Shown here in pieces: positions 1 to 12,256 of a DNA stretch of 64,000 nt. Source of the stretch: Kitagawia praeruptora (Eukaryota > Streptophyta > Magnoliopsida > Apiales > Apiaceae); assembly GCA_037693485.1 (NCBI GenBank), contig CM075351.1, positions 11,341,001-11,405,000 of the forward strand, given 5' to 3'. Made by a program: the position numbers and the translations under genes. Positions within the stretch are counted from its first letter, which is position 1. The number at the start of each line of letters is the position of its first letter. The notes below the pieces were generated by a model that was not told the DNA's origin, did not search any database, and was given only the letters and a program-made list of their open reading frames with translations.

Positions 1-378
1 TATATATATATATATATATATATTTATATAATATTTTACACGTTCAATTTATTATGTATTTCATCTTGAATTCTTAAAACTTGAATTTGATGATTTTACA
101 GCCTACATGAAATTAACAAAATAATCTTTAAATTAGTGATGATTTAACAATTTTCTCCAATTAAAACTACAAAGAAACAAAAGAGAGATGAAATTGACGA
201 TTTTTTATATTAAAAATTCTATTCTATTCAGGAAATCTACTTATATTTTGTTTTGATTATCAAAATAACCTTTTTATTATTTGAAGATAGTTATACTAAC
301 AATCAAATACTTAAAATAGCAAATTTGAAAATAAAACATACAAAATTAAATTATTAAATAAATAAATTTTAAAAGAAT
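1..378. other. AT-rich DNA with (TA)n microsatellite
   Basis: The first 22 bases are a TA microsatellite. The rest is AT-rich with no coding signal that I can see. It is probably the interior of the Helitron whose tail lies at 379-404. Confidence 0.5.
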
Positions 379-404
379 CGTGCATCGCACGGGCTATAAG
401 CTAG
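379..404 (+). mobile_element. Helitron 3' terminus (forward)
   Basis: A short hairpin (CGTGC-atc-GCACG, 379-391) is followed about 10 bases later by CTAG and then T. That is the plant Helitron tail pattern. The 5' end lies outside the window. The same tail family recurs at 55676-55679 (forward) and 55720 (reverse). Confidence 0.55.
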
Positions 405-854
405 TCTTTTTTATAATATGTACAAATGCAATAGTATTGGGTGCTTAATATTTTACAATCTATTAATTTCATCATTTCAATTTATCTCTTCTCTTTTTAT
501 AATTTTCCAAACACATATTCATATCTCTCGTATTTATATATACGAAAAATATTTGAAATTATGTTAAGTTATAAAGATGACAACTCTAAAAATATGATAT
601 ATGTTATATATAAAAAATAATATAATTAACATTCAAATCAAAATCAAAAAAGATATAAATTTCTGGATCATAAATATTACAAAAGTACAATATTTAAAAT
701 AATCAATTACATTATGACTCAACCATAAAGTATGGTACATATGAATTTTTATATAATATATTGATCAATATTATATATAATATAATATATAATGGTTAAG
801 TTATAACATATATATTTAGATCAATATACGATACAATCAAAAAATTTGATCTTA
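405..854. other. AT-rich intergenic DNA
   Basis: I see no gene, RNA or clear element here. It ends at the copy of the 5-bp target duplication (GATTT, 855-859) that precedes the copia element. Confidence 0.5.
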
Positions 855-859
855 GATTT

Positions 860-1918
860 TGTTGGGATTTATGGGTGATAGCATAGAGACAACTTAACTA
901 TATTTTCCTGTACTTAGTTTTTACTAAGTTGAACATACTGTCACAGCCAGAGTATGTATGTCTTCATATTCGAATAATTGCTATCATGTAATAATTGTGT
1001 GATTTGGGAGAAGTTCATGCATTTGTTCAAGCCTCAAGGAATACATCCAGAAGACAGCAAGAATAAAGGTTACTGTCATGTTCCTGACAGTAATGTTTCA
1101 AGAAGACAAATTTTGCAAAGTCACGACAAAGCTACATTTGACAACAACATTGGCCGAAGCAAGAGAAAGTGACATTCTCACACTTGACAGCAAGTCTGGA
1201 GTTCCGACAGCAACATTGGCGGGAGCTCGTACTGTCAACCAATGAATATTCCTTTGACAACAGACTCTGCGGTTAAGGTTACTGTCACCTTGAATTATTT
1301 GAATTGGGTATTTTCTCAGTCAAAGCCCGTGACAGGTTACATGTTCAAGAAACAGATTTGCTACAACACACTATCGTTTGTAGTAGACCTGCAAGACTAC
1401 GACAGAAGCTTAAGAGATTCACAAGACAAGGCTGGTCAATTCGAGGAGCATGTGATATCCACATATACTAGAATTGTATTAGCTAGAAATAGAAAGAATC
1501 TAGGTTGCTTTACTTATAACATTTAACATGTCTGTATAGCAATTAGGGAAAGTCACATGGGTGTGCAAATTGTAATGAGCTGCCACTTGAAAACGACAGC
1601 AGCTCAACACCCCATGCGATAGGGACAACAGAGTATCTTAGTCTACTTAGATACATCTTAGATTATTTTCTATTCATGTACGCACACGAAGCAATCTGTA
1701 TCTCTTGAGATATCGAAGCTGGAGAAACTCTCTCCAGGTTATAGCAACAGTTCACACAAAATAAATAAAACATTTATTTTATGAGAAATCTTGTTTCACT
1801 TATTGCTTGCATACATCTACTGATAATCTATAATCTTTATATTCGTTGTTGATTTAAAGATTCGATTTTATCAGTATTGCATTCACCCCCCCCCTTCTGC
1901 AATACTCCGGGACCAACA
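860..1918 (+). repeat. 5' LTR of the Sirevirus-type element
   Basis: It begins TGTTGG and ends CCAACA, the inverted terminal hexamers of an LTR. It matches 15222-16279 throughout, including a poly-C run near the end. The stretch 939-1335 is crowded with CTGTCA/TGACAG hexamers (see findings). Confidence 0.95.
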
Positions 1919-1920
1919 AC

Positions 1921-1936
1921 TGGTATCAGAGCATAC
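1921..1936 (+). other. Primer binding site (tRNA-iMet type)
   Basis: TGGTATCAGAGC lies two bases after the 5' LTR. This is the usual complement of the plant initiator-methionine tRNA 3' end that primes minus-strand synthesis in copia elements. Confidence 0.9.
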
Positions 1937-3298
1937 AGATTGATACACAAATCTGAAGATCATGACGAGTATTCAGAAGTCAAGTGGAATCAAGATTCCA
2001 GTCTTTGATAAAGAGAACTACAATTTCTAGAAAAGAAAGATCTTCTTATTTATCAAAGCTGCCCATCCACTGTATTTGGGAATTCTTGAGAACGGCCCCT
2101 TCATACCTCAGAAGGAAGTAGCTGTTGCTACTGAGAATGATGAACTCATTCCAGCCCGTTGGGTTGCAAAGAAGCCTTCAGAGTACATAGAGTCCGAAAA
2201 GGAGAAAGTAGTCTTGGATGACTATTTACAACTCATCTTGCTCGACTCGCTTACATTAGACAAAGCCATGTATGGTAATGTCATGAGATGTAGATCTGCA
2301 AAAGAGATGCGGAGCAAGATAGAGTTGTTGTGTGAAGGGAGTGAAGAATTTCGCGAGAACCAAAGACAAATTCTTGTATCATAGTATGAAGCCTTTATGG
2401 CTAAACCAGGCGAAGAACTCACACACATGTTTGAGAGGTTCAGTAAGTTGATAGCTGAGTTACAAATTCATGGGAAGTTCTATGATAAAAAGGAGATTAA
2501 TATCAAATTTTTGCTCACTCTCCCTGAGCATCTTGAGCACAAAGTCACAGCCATAATAAGAGAGGGAAGAAACTTAAGTGATGTCTCTCTTGAAACTCTC
2601 TATGGTGTGCTCAAATCATACGAACTCGAGCTTTTTCAAAAGAGAGCTATTTAAACTGGAACCAAAGGCAAGATAACAAACATGTCAGGAGCCCTTATAG
2701 CTCATGAACCACAAGTAGCTTGTCCAAGTGAACCATCACAAAGTTCACAACCAACACAGGTGCCATCTTTGAAGATTGAGGAGGTGTTGGATGACGAGGA
2801 GAAGGTGGTTCTGCAGCTGAAAGATGTTGAAGATGAAGACTTCTACACAGTAGAAGAGATTGAAAGCATGGATAATCCAGCCATGGCTTATATGGCTAAG
2901 AGATTCAAGAATATCAAGTTCAGAAGGGACAAGTCATACAAGCCACAGGGTCAATCATCTAAGTTCAACAAGGGAAGTTTTTCAAAGCCCACTGGTGGAG
3001 CCACAAGAGGAGGATACAAGACAGGGTTGGTGGATAGGTCAAAGTTCAGATGTTACAACTGCAATGAGCTAGGTCATTTTGCTACTGAATGCAGAAGACC
3101 AAGACAGAATCAAGGAAAGGGATCTGGAAATCAGTTTAAGAGAAATCAAGGGAAAGCCTATGTGGCTGAAAGAAAATGCTGGGATGAATATGAAGATGAG
3201 GAAGAAGAGGAGTTTGTGAACCTAGCCCTCATGGCTAAATCTGATGAAGAAGCTTCAAGCTCATCAAATCAGGTACCATCTCTAGTCTTACTTGATAT

Positions 3299-3979
3299 TA
3301 GGGGTGAGCAAAATAAAACCGAAAAACCGAAACCGAGCCGAAAAACCGAAAAATTGTACCGAAAAAAACCGTAACCGACTAAAACCGAAAAAAACCGTAA
3401 CCGAACCGAACCGAACCGACGGAACGGTTCGGTAACGGTTACGGTTTTATCCCAATAACCGAACCGAAAAACCGAACCGAAAATATAGTATTTTAATAAT
3501 TTTAAATTTTATATTATATACTTATATAAAAAAAAGATTTTATAGTCAGACTTATATAATTTATATAAATAAAAATATATATTATACATTTATCTAAACT
3601 AGACTTATTATGTTGCTGCCCCTGATCATATGTAGAGGCAATATGTTTGTGTTTGTGTCTTGGATGCAGAGGTACCAGGGCTGCCATTGATTCGGAATTT
3701 GCTGCAACTGAAAGAGAAAAAACCCCACAAGACTTTTACTAAGTGGGCTGTCACTTATGGTCCTATTTACTCGATTAAAATCGGCTCCATCATGATATTA
3801 AGTATTTAAAATAAAAAACCGAAAAAAACCGAAACCGATAAACGGTTAACCGAACCGAAAAAAACCGTTCCGAACGGTTCGGTTACGGTTAATAGCTAAA
3901 AACCGAACCGAACCGACATGTACGGTTCGGTAACGGTTTCCGATAAAAACCGAGCCGAACCGACCCGTGCACACCCCTA
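3299..3979. mobile_element. Non-autonomous hAT element carrying an ent-kaurene oxidase gene fragment
   Basis: The 681-bp element has short inverted ends (TAGGGGTG...CACCCCTA) and a perfect 8-bp target duplication CTTGATAT (3291-3298, 3980-3987). Eight bases is the hAT signature. Both subterminal regions are dense arrays of ACCGAA/TTCGGT motifs, resembling the subterminal transposase-binding repeats of Ac-like elements. The centre (about 3600-3796) is different: single-copy sequence with an intron-exon boundary from a cytochrome P450 gene. No transposase is encoded. It inserted into gag of the copia element and so is younger than, or travelled with, that element. Confidence 0.93.
3669..3796 (+). 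pseudogene. Captured exon fragment of ent-kaurene oxidase (CYP701-like)
   Basis: Starting at GAG 3669 the plus strand reads EVPGLPLI, then NLLQLKEKKPHKTFTKWA, then YGPIYSIKIGS, without a stop. That is the N-terminal proline-rich hinge and following helix of plant ent-kaurene oxidase, the P450 making ent-kaurenoic acid in gibberellin synthesis. The Gly of the usual P-x-I-G-N is Arg here. The bases before it (TTGGATGCAG) look like an intron 3' end, so genomic DNA was captured, not a transcript. Only about 43 codons are present and there is no haem-binding region, so it cannot be an enzyme. Confidence 0.8.
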
Positions 3980-5252
3980 CTTGATATGTCTAAAACTGAG
4001 TACAAGCATACCATTGAGGATTTAAGTGCTGAGATGTTTAACATTCATGTTAGTTTATCTGCTGCTCATGAAAAAATTGCTAAGTTAACTAAACAGAATG
4101 AAACTCTCAAATCTGAAAATGAAATGTTGTTGCTAAGAACCAGTCCCCTAGATTCATTAGCTCAAGAGAATGCTAGATGGAAGAATGATATTAACTGTGC
4201 TAAGGAAATAGAAGATTTTCTCAGGAGTCAAATTGCAGAAAACGAGTTTAAACTCAAAGCTTTTAGAAATTCTTCTAAGTTAGTCCAGGAATATCATGAT
4301 AATCACACTGAGAATCAAAAGGTAGGTATAGGTTTCGAGTATGGTAGAAGGCATGGAAAGGCAATTGTTCTTGATGATAGTGATGCTATCAAACCTCAAA
4401 TTCTCAAAAGAGTTAACAATCCGATTTTCAAAAATCTTCAAGCTGATTTTGATGAAACCTCCTTGTTCATCAAACAAGAGCTACTTGATGAAGATGAGTG
4501 CATTGACAGCACACTGAGCAAAGGAAAAGATACTGTCAAGTTCCCCATGACAGAAACTCTACCTAGCAATCAGACAGAATGTTCTAAAGTAGCTGACAAC
4601 AAGGATGAGACAGAAACTTTAAAAGATACTGTCAAGAGAGAACCCAAGACAGCAACTTTCAAACCTGCTGTCACGACAAAGGCCAAGAAAGGTACTGTCA
4701 AGGGTGGCTCGATAGCAACTTCAGAACATACTGTCAAAGCAAATGCCTACAAGCCTAAGATTAGGAATGGTAAGTTAGGGATTGATAAGAAGAATGCATA
4801 TAGTCATGTTAAGGATGCCCCTAGGAAGCTTTGCAATAATTGTGGATCATCTCATCATTTAACATTTATTTGTAAGAAACCCAAACAGGATAAGGTTAAT
4901 GCGTCCAATGTTAGTGGCAACTTACATAGAACCCCCATTATGCAAAAAAGTATGGATGTTTGTAATAACATTGACTGTATGCCATGCAAAATTGTTGTTA
5001 TGAGTACTTGCTTCAATCTGCCTATTCTATCTACTGAAAGATGCCTCTATCTAGAAACTGCTAAGACTTCTGTGCCTGCCTATGTTGGTAAAAAGGCAAC
5101 TTCCACTAAGAGAAGGACTAAGTCTAACTCTAGAACTAAGTGGACAGCAAAAAAAGTCAAACAGGAGGATTCTAGTATTGATTTAAATGTGAAGCAGAAT
5201 GATATGAAGAATGATGATGTAACTGCAGGACCCAACAGAGTTTGGGTACTAG

Positions 5253-8200
5253 ATGCAAATTAAAATCATCTGTTTTGTAGGGCAAGAAACAAAGCAGGTC
5301 ATGTGGATCATCGACAGTGGATGCTCCGGGCACATGACTGGTGATATAGCCCTGCTATTACATTTTGTGGAGAAAGCCGGCCCAATCATAACTTTTGGAG
5401 ACAACAGCAAAGGTTACACTGTGGGATATGGCTGTTTGGAAATTGGAAATGTTGTCATTGAAGATATTGCTCTTGTTGATGGATTGAAGCACAACCTACT
5501 CAGTGTCAGCCAGTTCAGTGACAGGGGATTCAAGGTTGATTTTGATATGATGGTTTGTGATATCTATCACAAGAAAGATCGAAGCCTCTCTTTGAAAGGA
5601 GTCAGGAAAGGAAGCTTGTTTGTTGCAGACTTAAATTCTGTCAATAAAGACAAGGCTTACTGTTTCTACAGTAATGCATCAGTTGGTGAAAGCATGCTTT
5701 GGCACAAGAAGCTCTCACACCTTAATTTTAAGAAAATGAATATTCTGATGAAGAAGGATTTGGTGAGAGGACTACCTCAACAGGAATTCTGTCAAGAAGG
5801 ACTATGTGAGGATTGTCAAATGGGCAAATTGAGAAGATCAGTGCACAAATCAAAGCAAGTGAATACCAACACTGAGCCACTCAAATTAATTCACATGGAT
5901 TTGTTTGGTCCAGTAAATGTTCAATCTCTTGCAAGAAAGAGATATGCCCTGGTAATGGTGGATGACTACTCAAGGTACACTTGGGTGAAGTTTTTAGAGA
6001 CAAAGGATGAAGCTGCTCAGGAAATCATTGATCACATAAGAGTTCTTGAAAGAACCCCCAATGCTCAAGTTCAATATCTGAGAAGTGACAATGGTACTGA
6101 GTTCAGAAATGCCACTCTAGGAAGCTTCTGCAAAGAAGAATGCATTGTCCAACAATTCTCCACTGCCAGGACGCCATAACAAAATGGAGTTGTAGAAAAG
6201 AAGAACAGAACTCTCATCGAAGCTGCGAGAACTATGTTGAATGATTCTAAATTACCAACATACTTCTGGGCAGAAGCTATTAATATAACTTGTTACACAC
6301 AGAACAGAACCTTGATCAACAAGACTCATGGGAACACCCCTTACTACCTGTTAACAGGAAAGAAACCTACTGTCAAGTATTTTCATGTATTTGGAAGTAA
6401 GTGTTTCATGATGATTGACAACCATGAAAGAAAAGGAAAGTTCGATGCTAAAGCTTATGAAGGCATTTTCATGGGATATGGTTTGGAAAGGACTGCCTAC
6501 AGATTCTATGTCATTGATCACAAAATCATTAAGAAAGTGTGAATGTCACATTTGATGAAACCAAATTCCCAGGATTGCAAGAGGATGGTCAAATGGAGCC
6601 TCTTAGATTTGAAAATCAAGGGTATTTGGAAGATGAAGAAATTGTTGATGAACCTACTGGTACTCAGGATATTGAGTTTGAAAGAATTGCTGTCAACATC
6701 AATGATGCTACTCAAACTCCAGCTCAATCTCAAACTATAACAGCTAATCATCAGAATGAGAATGATTTTGGAGATGTTGAAGAACATGAAGGAGAAAACA
6801 TCAATGGTGGAGAGTCAACACCTCAAAGAGGAAATGATGAAGCAGATCAAGAAAGAAGCTTGCCCAGAACCACTAAGTGGAACAGAGATCACACTAGCAA
6901 TCTAATCATTGGTGATCCCACTACTGGTATAAGGACGAGGAGAAATTTTTCTGCTGACAGCATGTTTTCATGTTTTATATCTCAAACTGAGCCAAAGTCA
7001 ATTGATGAAGCATTGTTGGATTCAGATTGGGTGATAGCCATGCAAGAAGAGCTAAACCAATTTGAGAGAAACAATGTATGAAAGCTGGTCCCCAGACCCA
7101 AAGGGAAGTCAGTAGTTGACACAAAGTGGGTTTTCAGAAACAAATTGGATGAAAGTGGAAATGTGACAAGAAACAAGGCAAGGCTAGTAGCTAAAGGTTA
7201 CTGTCAACAGGAAGGAATCGATTATGATGAAACATTTGCTAGGTGTTGCCAGACTTGAAGCTATTCTGATATTTTTAGCCTATGTTGCACACTGTAACTT
7301 CAAAGTGTTCCAAATGGATGTCAAAAGTGCCTTTCTAAATGGAGAATTAGAAGAGGAAGTATATGTTGAACAGCCACCTGGATTCGAGGATGTTGAGTTG
7401 TATGACTTTGTCTACAAGCTGTTCAAAGCACTTTATGGATTGAAGCAAGCCCCTCGAGCTTGGTATGAAACTCTATCTACTTTTCTCATTGAGAATCAAT
7501 TTACAAGAGGTGTAGTGGACAAGACACTGTTCTACAAGAACCATGACAAGGACATCATTATGGTTCAGATTTATGTTGATGACATAATCTTTGGTTCTAC
7601 AAATGAGAAGCTGTGTGAAAAGTTTTCATCTCTTATGAAGAGCCAGTATGAGATGAGCATGATGGGAGAACTATCATTTTTCCTAGGTCTACAAATTCAT
7701 CAAAAGGATGATGGTATCTTCATAAGCCAATCGAAATATGTCAGGGAACTTCTCAAGAAGTTCAATATGGAAGATGCATCACCTGCCAAGACACCTATCT
7801 CTACTGCAACCAAGCTAGATTTGGATCCTAAAGGAAAGAAAGTGGATTCCAGTACCTACAGAGGCATGGTGGGATCAATGCTATACTTAACCGCTAGCAG
7901 ACCAGACATTATGTTTGCTACATGTCTCTGTGCAAGGTTTCAAGCTGATCCAAAAGAATCACACTTAGTAGCAATCAAGAGAATCTTTAGGTATCTCAAA
8001 GGCACTCCAAACTTAGGCCTTTGGTATCCCAAAGATACTGGATTTGACTTGGTTGGTTATTCGGATTCAGACTATGCTGGATGCAAGATTGACAGGAAAA
8101 GTACAACAGGTAGCTGTCAGTTTTTTGGTGGAAGATTAGTGTCATGGTTTAGCAAGAAGCAGCATTCTGTATCTACTTCAACTGCAGAAGCTGAATATAT

Positions 8201-8519
8201 CGCAGTTGGAAGTTGCTGTGCTCAAATTCTTTGGATGAAAAATCAGCTAATGGATTATGGCTTGGAGTTGTCCAATATTCCTATCTATTGTGATAACACT
8301 AGTGCCATAGCTATCTCAGACAATCCAGTTCAACACTCAAGGACAAAGCACATTGATATCAGACATCATTTCCTAAGAGAGCATGTTGAAAGGGGAACTG
8401 TGAAGCTTATTTATGTTCCAATAGAAAAGCAACTTGCAGATATTTTTACGAAGCCACTAGATGAAGCAACTTTCAACAGGTTGGTAAGTGAATTGGGAAT
8501 GCTAAATCTGGTATGTTAA
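5253..8519 (+). pseudogene. Degenerate copia pol: protease, integrase, RT, RNase H
   Basis: Domains in order: aspartic protease with the DSG motif (about 5312); integrase zinc finger H-H-C-C (5700-5820); integrase core with Asp residues near 5895 and 6085; copia RT with YVDD (about 7573-7584) and the upstream QMDVKSAFLNG motif (about 7310); RNase H with DSDYAGC, AEAEYIA and TKHIDIRHH, ending at TAA 8517. Breaks: gag and pol frames differ near 5263-5300; TAA at 6177; a one-base frameshift near 6535; TGA at 7079; a small frameshift near 7235. RT-RNase H from 7224 to 8519 is one open stretch. The copy cannot make a full polyprotein. Confidence 0.93.
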
Positions 8520-8926
8520 CTTACTAGTTTTTACATTTTTAAGGTGGTTAAAATTGCAGCTCGTGACCTTAACTTTCAATGTTACTGTCATGAGGAGTTA
8601 CTGTCCTATGTGCTACTTGTTTATTTGACAGCATGTTTGCTATGACCATGCTAAATTCAAATCACATGCCTGTTTTAATTTTTGTAATGAGTAGTCACGT
8701 GACATTAACTTATTTCATATGCGTGCTTAGTGATAAGTATTTGTGTCATTTGAAATGACGCCGGGTATTTGTCAGTCTTTTTAATTTAAAAGTTAATTAC
8801 TTCATTAAAAAGAAGAGGTTGGGAAACTGAAACGTCACCTAGGGTCCTATAAAATGTACACGAGACTAAATATCATTTCACACTCAATCACTTACGCCTT
8901 GAGAAAGAAAAGGAGGATATCTACAA
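8520..8926 (+). other. Spacer after pol inside the copia element
   Basis: This non-coding stretch holds several CTGTCA/TGACAG hexamers. A TATAAAA sequence occurs near 8848, ahead of the small ORFs, and might belong to an internal promoter; that reading is speculative. Confidence 0.3.
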
Positions 8927-9206
8927 TGGAGAACAAGGATGTCATTTCTCAGAAGCCAAAAATCTGGTGTGAACCAGTCATGAAGAGGAAATAGAGGAGC
9001 TCTTCAAGGTAATGGACGAAGTGTTAGAAGAAGATTTGGCAGAGAAAGAGAAAGCTGCTAAGGAAAAAGTCGAAAAGGATCTTGAAGACTGGTTGGAAAT
9101 GATAGTTTTCGTCGAGGTTCTTCTTCAGGCAGGAGGGCTAACTGATGAAACAATTCAAGTGGAACTGTATGAACTTGCTTCTGTTGATGAAGAGGATGTG
9201 TATTAA
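8927..9206 (+). pseudogene. Small acidic ORF of the copia 3' region, frameshifted
   Basis: An ATG at 8927 opens a 22-codon frame that ends at TAG 8993. A different frame continues through ATG 9012 to TAA 9206 with 64 codons rich in Glu, Lys and Asp. The two halves look like one small charged protein broken by a frameshift. I recognise no domain. It lies between pol and the long extra ORFs, where Sireviruses often carry additional genes. Confidence 0.35.
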
Positions 9207-9913
9207 TTTTTAATATCTAATAAAAAGAATATTTTCATCTTTTGCACTGTTCATGCTTTTTCTGCTAGATTCCCCTACCTTGGTTATCTGCTGGGTAATG
9301 CATGTGTCTGTTTGCTTGTTTGTATGTATGGATGTTTGTGGATATGTGCTAAAACTAACAGATATGTGCCTAAATCGATTAAAATGCTATTTGGTAATTT
9401 TCGCTTAAGCAATAGGCAAAGTCGATTAAAATTCATGACATAAATTATTTCCGCTTAAGTTGCTGTCAAATAAGTGAAGATGCTGTCACGAAGTGCCTTG
9501 ACAGCAAGTTTCTTAGATGACACAATGGAAAAAGTCTCTGTCATGAAATTTAAAGGACATTGTATAAATTGCTTAATGATGACAGTATGTTCTTGCAACG
9601 ATATTCTATCAAGCAAAACCTGTTGTCATCCTCTCAAAATTACTAATGAATTTGTTACAGCGCACAGGTTACTTTCAAGATTAGTGGACCGAATTAATTG
9701 GGATTTTACCTCCACGATTTACAGCCACTAAAAAGTATCTACCCACGACTCCACGTGACTGATTAATGGGCTAAGACATAGTTACTTTCCCTTTCTCAGT
9801 AAGACATTTGCTATTTTCATGTAAGCAACTGTCAAACACACAAACACATAACTTTCAATAAAAAACCTCTCTCTCTCAAAAGCAAAATCTCTCTCCAAAG
9901 CTCAAAACAAGAA
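9207..9913 (+). other. Spacer before the extra ORFs of the copia element
   Basis: No convincing gene. A cluster of CTGTCA/TGACAG motifs lies at 9465-9600. A CT-rich stretch (about 9865-9905) directly precedes the ATG of the next ORF and resembles a 5' leader. Confidence 0.4.
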
Positions 9914-12256
9914 ATGGCACCCAAACAATCCTCTTCTCAAACCAACTTTGCTGGTATTCTCACTGCCGGAGATGCTGGTGAAGGATTTAAAGGACTCGTA
10001 TCCTTTATCAACAAGTCATATCTGGGTCATGCTATAACATCTACACCATCCTTAAACCTAGAAAGACTTGAAGAATTCTGGAAAACTGCCTATGTTCTAG
10101 GAGGTGCAGGGAAAGATACAATACAATGCAAAATCAAAGGAATCACCTGCATCCTTACAATCAAAGGCATCAACGAAGCTTTGGTAACTGGACTGCAAGC
10201 TAAAGAATCATACAAGGAACTTACAAGTGATGAAACCCTAAAGAAGTTTTTCTTTAAAATTGGGTATTCTGGTCCTGTTCTTGAAGAGGGTACATCAAAA
10301 TGGTACTCGACTGGTGAAATGGACAGAAAGCATTTGAGAAAAGAATGGAGCATGATTTTTGATGTCATGGTGAAGGTTTTCTCAACTAAAACCTCTGGAT
10401 GGAATGGAATTCCCTCCTATATCAAGAAGCTTACTCACTCTCTTGTCCATGGATACAAAGTGGATGTAGGAAAGTTGCTTATGGGTCAACTCAAGTCAGC
10501 TCTAAGCAGGAAGGTACATGTTTATCCTCGCTTTCTTACTATGTGTTTGAATTCATTATGTGGTATTGATGATAATGCATCTCTCTCTATAGAATGCAAT
10601 GCTTTGAAAAGAAATACTCACACATCACTCAATTCACAAAATTCAAATACACATATTCCACTCTGTTTCACCAAGCACATGGCTGATCAAGAGCCTCATC
10701 TTGACGTAGCACTACCCTCTGAGTATGTTGTTTTCTCCCTTGAGAATGAAGCTGAATTAGACCCAAATTCAGTTAACCCACATTCTTCTTCATACATTCC
10801 TATCAGATCCTCTAGACAACCAAAGACCACAAAAACAACTCCACAAAAATCCAAGAAAAGACCCTTGGAAACTGGTGTTGGTAGTAGTTCTGAGAATGTT
10901 GAGGGAGAAACTGCACAGGATGCAGCAAATAAGGATGTTAGTGAAAGTGAACCCACAGTGGTTCCTCTTGAGCCTAAGAAGAATAGAGCTAAGAGGGCCA
11001 AAGTCACTGTCAGCCACCCCACAGTTTCACAAAAGGCTGTGGAGAGTCAAAGGGAATCAAACACATCCCTAGGTGCTTCTTCTCAACAAGAAGTATCTAT
11101 TGAAGCTGGCCTGTCTCCCAAGGCATCCTATAAAGAGTCAGCACAACCTCATGTACTCACTCATGAGAAGCCTACACTTGCAGAAATGCACACAGAGATA
11201 GGGCACAGTGAGGGTCATGAAACTTCTACTCTTGATGTTCCACAAGTTAACCCTGTGGAACAACCAAAAATCTCTTCTGAACCATCACCTTCTTTATTCT
11301 CTAATCCATCAATTGTTTCTTCTCAACAACCTAGAGAAGGGGACAGTCCAATCCCTTCAGGTTTTGATCATCCATCTCAAGTCATGGATGAGCCCCCATC
11401 AAGTGGTCCACAAGAACCCATTTCTCAAAGTTAAATGGACACCACTCACTCAAACACTGAGCTAGATCAAGATGGTACTCTGCCAGAAAATGAAACAGCC
11501 AACATCTTGGTCGAACTCCAAAGAGCAACTGACCTTCCGGAAGTTGCTATCACAGCCTCAGTTGCTGTCACAGCCTCAGTTGCTGTCAAAGACACCATAA
11601 AAGTTGTTGTCAACCCTCCTGTGGACAGTAACATTTTGGGTAAAGATGTTGTCGCCTCTACAAAGCTTGATCATGATACTATCATTGTTGAAGATGTTTC
11701 AGATGATGATCAACTTACTATCTCTACTTTGAATGTACAATCTAAACTTTCTACTTCTTCAACTAAAATGCATGCAAGTACTGCTCATACCCATGCATCT
11801 AGGATGAGTGAGGGAGTGAAAAGAAAAAGAGAGATAAAAGAAAAGAGAGGTGAGCATAAAAATGAGAGGCAGCCAAACGAGCTGGCAAAAGGTGAGGGAC
11901 TTGAGCATGTCTAGAGTGAAATCGAGGGAACCCCACACACAAAGGCACTAGGCCTTGAGAGTCATTCTGTGAGGAGTGATGAGATCACTCAGAAAAACAA
12001 TGAGTGTGTGAGAAACCTCAAAGCCTCCTTGCCCCAGTCTCTTCCTTCATATCCAAAAAGGTTGAGAACTGGTGGTCCTTCTAAACAAGCTGAATCAAGG
12101 TTGCAATCCCTTGAGGGCAGATGTGCATCCATGGAAGCTAAACTTGATGCTCTGTCCACTCTGGTAGCTACTGTATTTACTGATATTCAACAAACTCTTC
12201 TTTCATTCTCTGCCATCCTTAGTGCTGCAACTCAACTAAGGGGGAGAAAATGGTAG
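9914..12256 (+). pseudogene. Extra ORF 1 of the copia element (env-like position), two stops
   Basis: One reading frame of about 781 codons runs from ATG 9914 to TAG 12254 and is broken by TAA at 11432 and TAG at 11912. The first 170 residues look globular (FWKTAYVLGG-like core). The middle is a low-complexity Ser/Pro/Thr/Glu linker with a basic patch (KKNRAKRAK). The end is a short Leu-rich coiled-coil-like segment. It occupies the place of the env-like gene of Sireviruses. I see no signal peptide or membrane span, so calling it an envelope would be unsupported. Function unknown. Confidence 0.6.

Larger units (their letters stand above)
1962..5262 (+). pseudogene. Degenerate gag of the Sirevirus-type element, split by a hAT insertion
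   Basis: The reading frame starts at ATG 1962 and has in-frame stops at 2028 (TAG), 2382 (TAG) and 2652 (TAA). The frame continues across each, so they are point mutations in an old ORF. A CCHC zinc knuckle (C-x2-C-x4-H-x4-C) lies at about 3045-3090. The hAT element 3299-3979 interrupts the frame just after it. Beyond the insertion comes a coiled-coil-like stretch rich in Lys, Glu and Leu, then a second CCHC-like motif near 4833-4875. Two knuckles separated by a coiled coil is also what I see in the gag at 61690-63584. In a live element the product would form the particle and bind RNA. Confidence 0.85.

Noticed and set aside
978..1526. ORFs of 64 and 94 codons in the 5' LTR, repeated at 15336-15884
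   Set aside because: They lie entirely within the LTRs, differ between copies without codon constraint and have no family features.
1886..1895. Poly-C run differing between the two LTRs (also near 16245)
   Set aside because: Homopolymer length is prone to slippage and sequencing error; not used as evidence of divergence.
9914..12256. Calling the extra ORF a retroviral envelope
   Set aside because: No signal peptide, membrane span or glycoprotein-like layout is visible; only its position is env-like.
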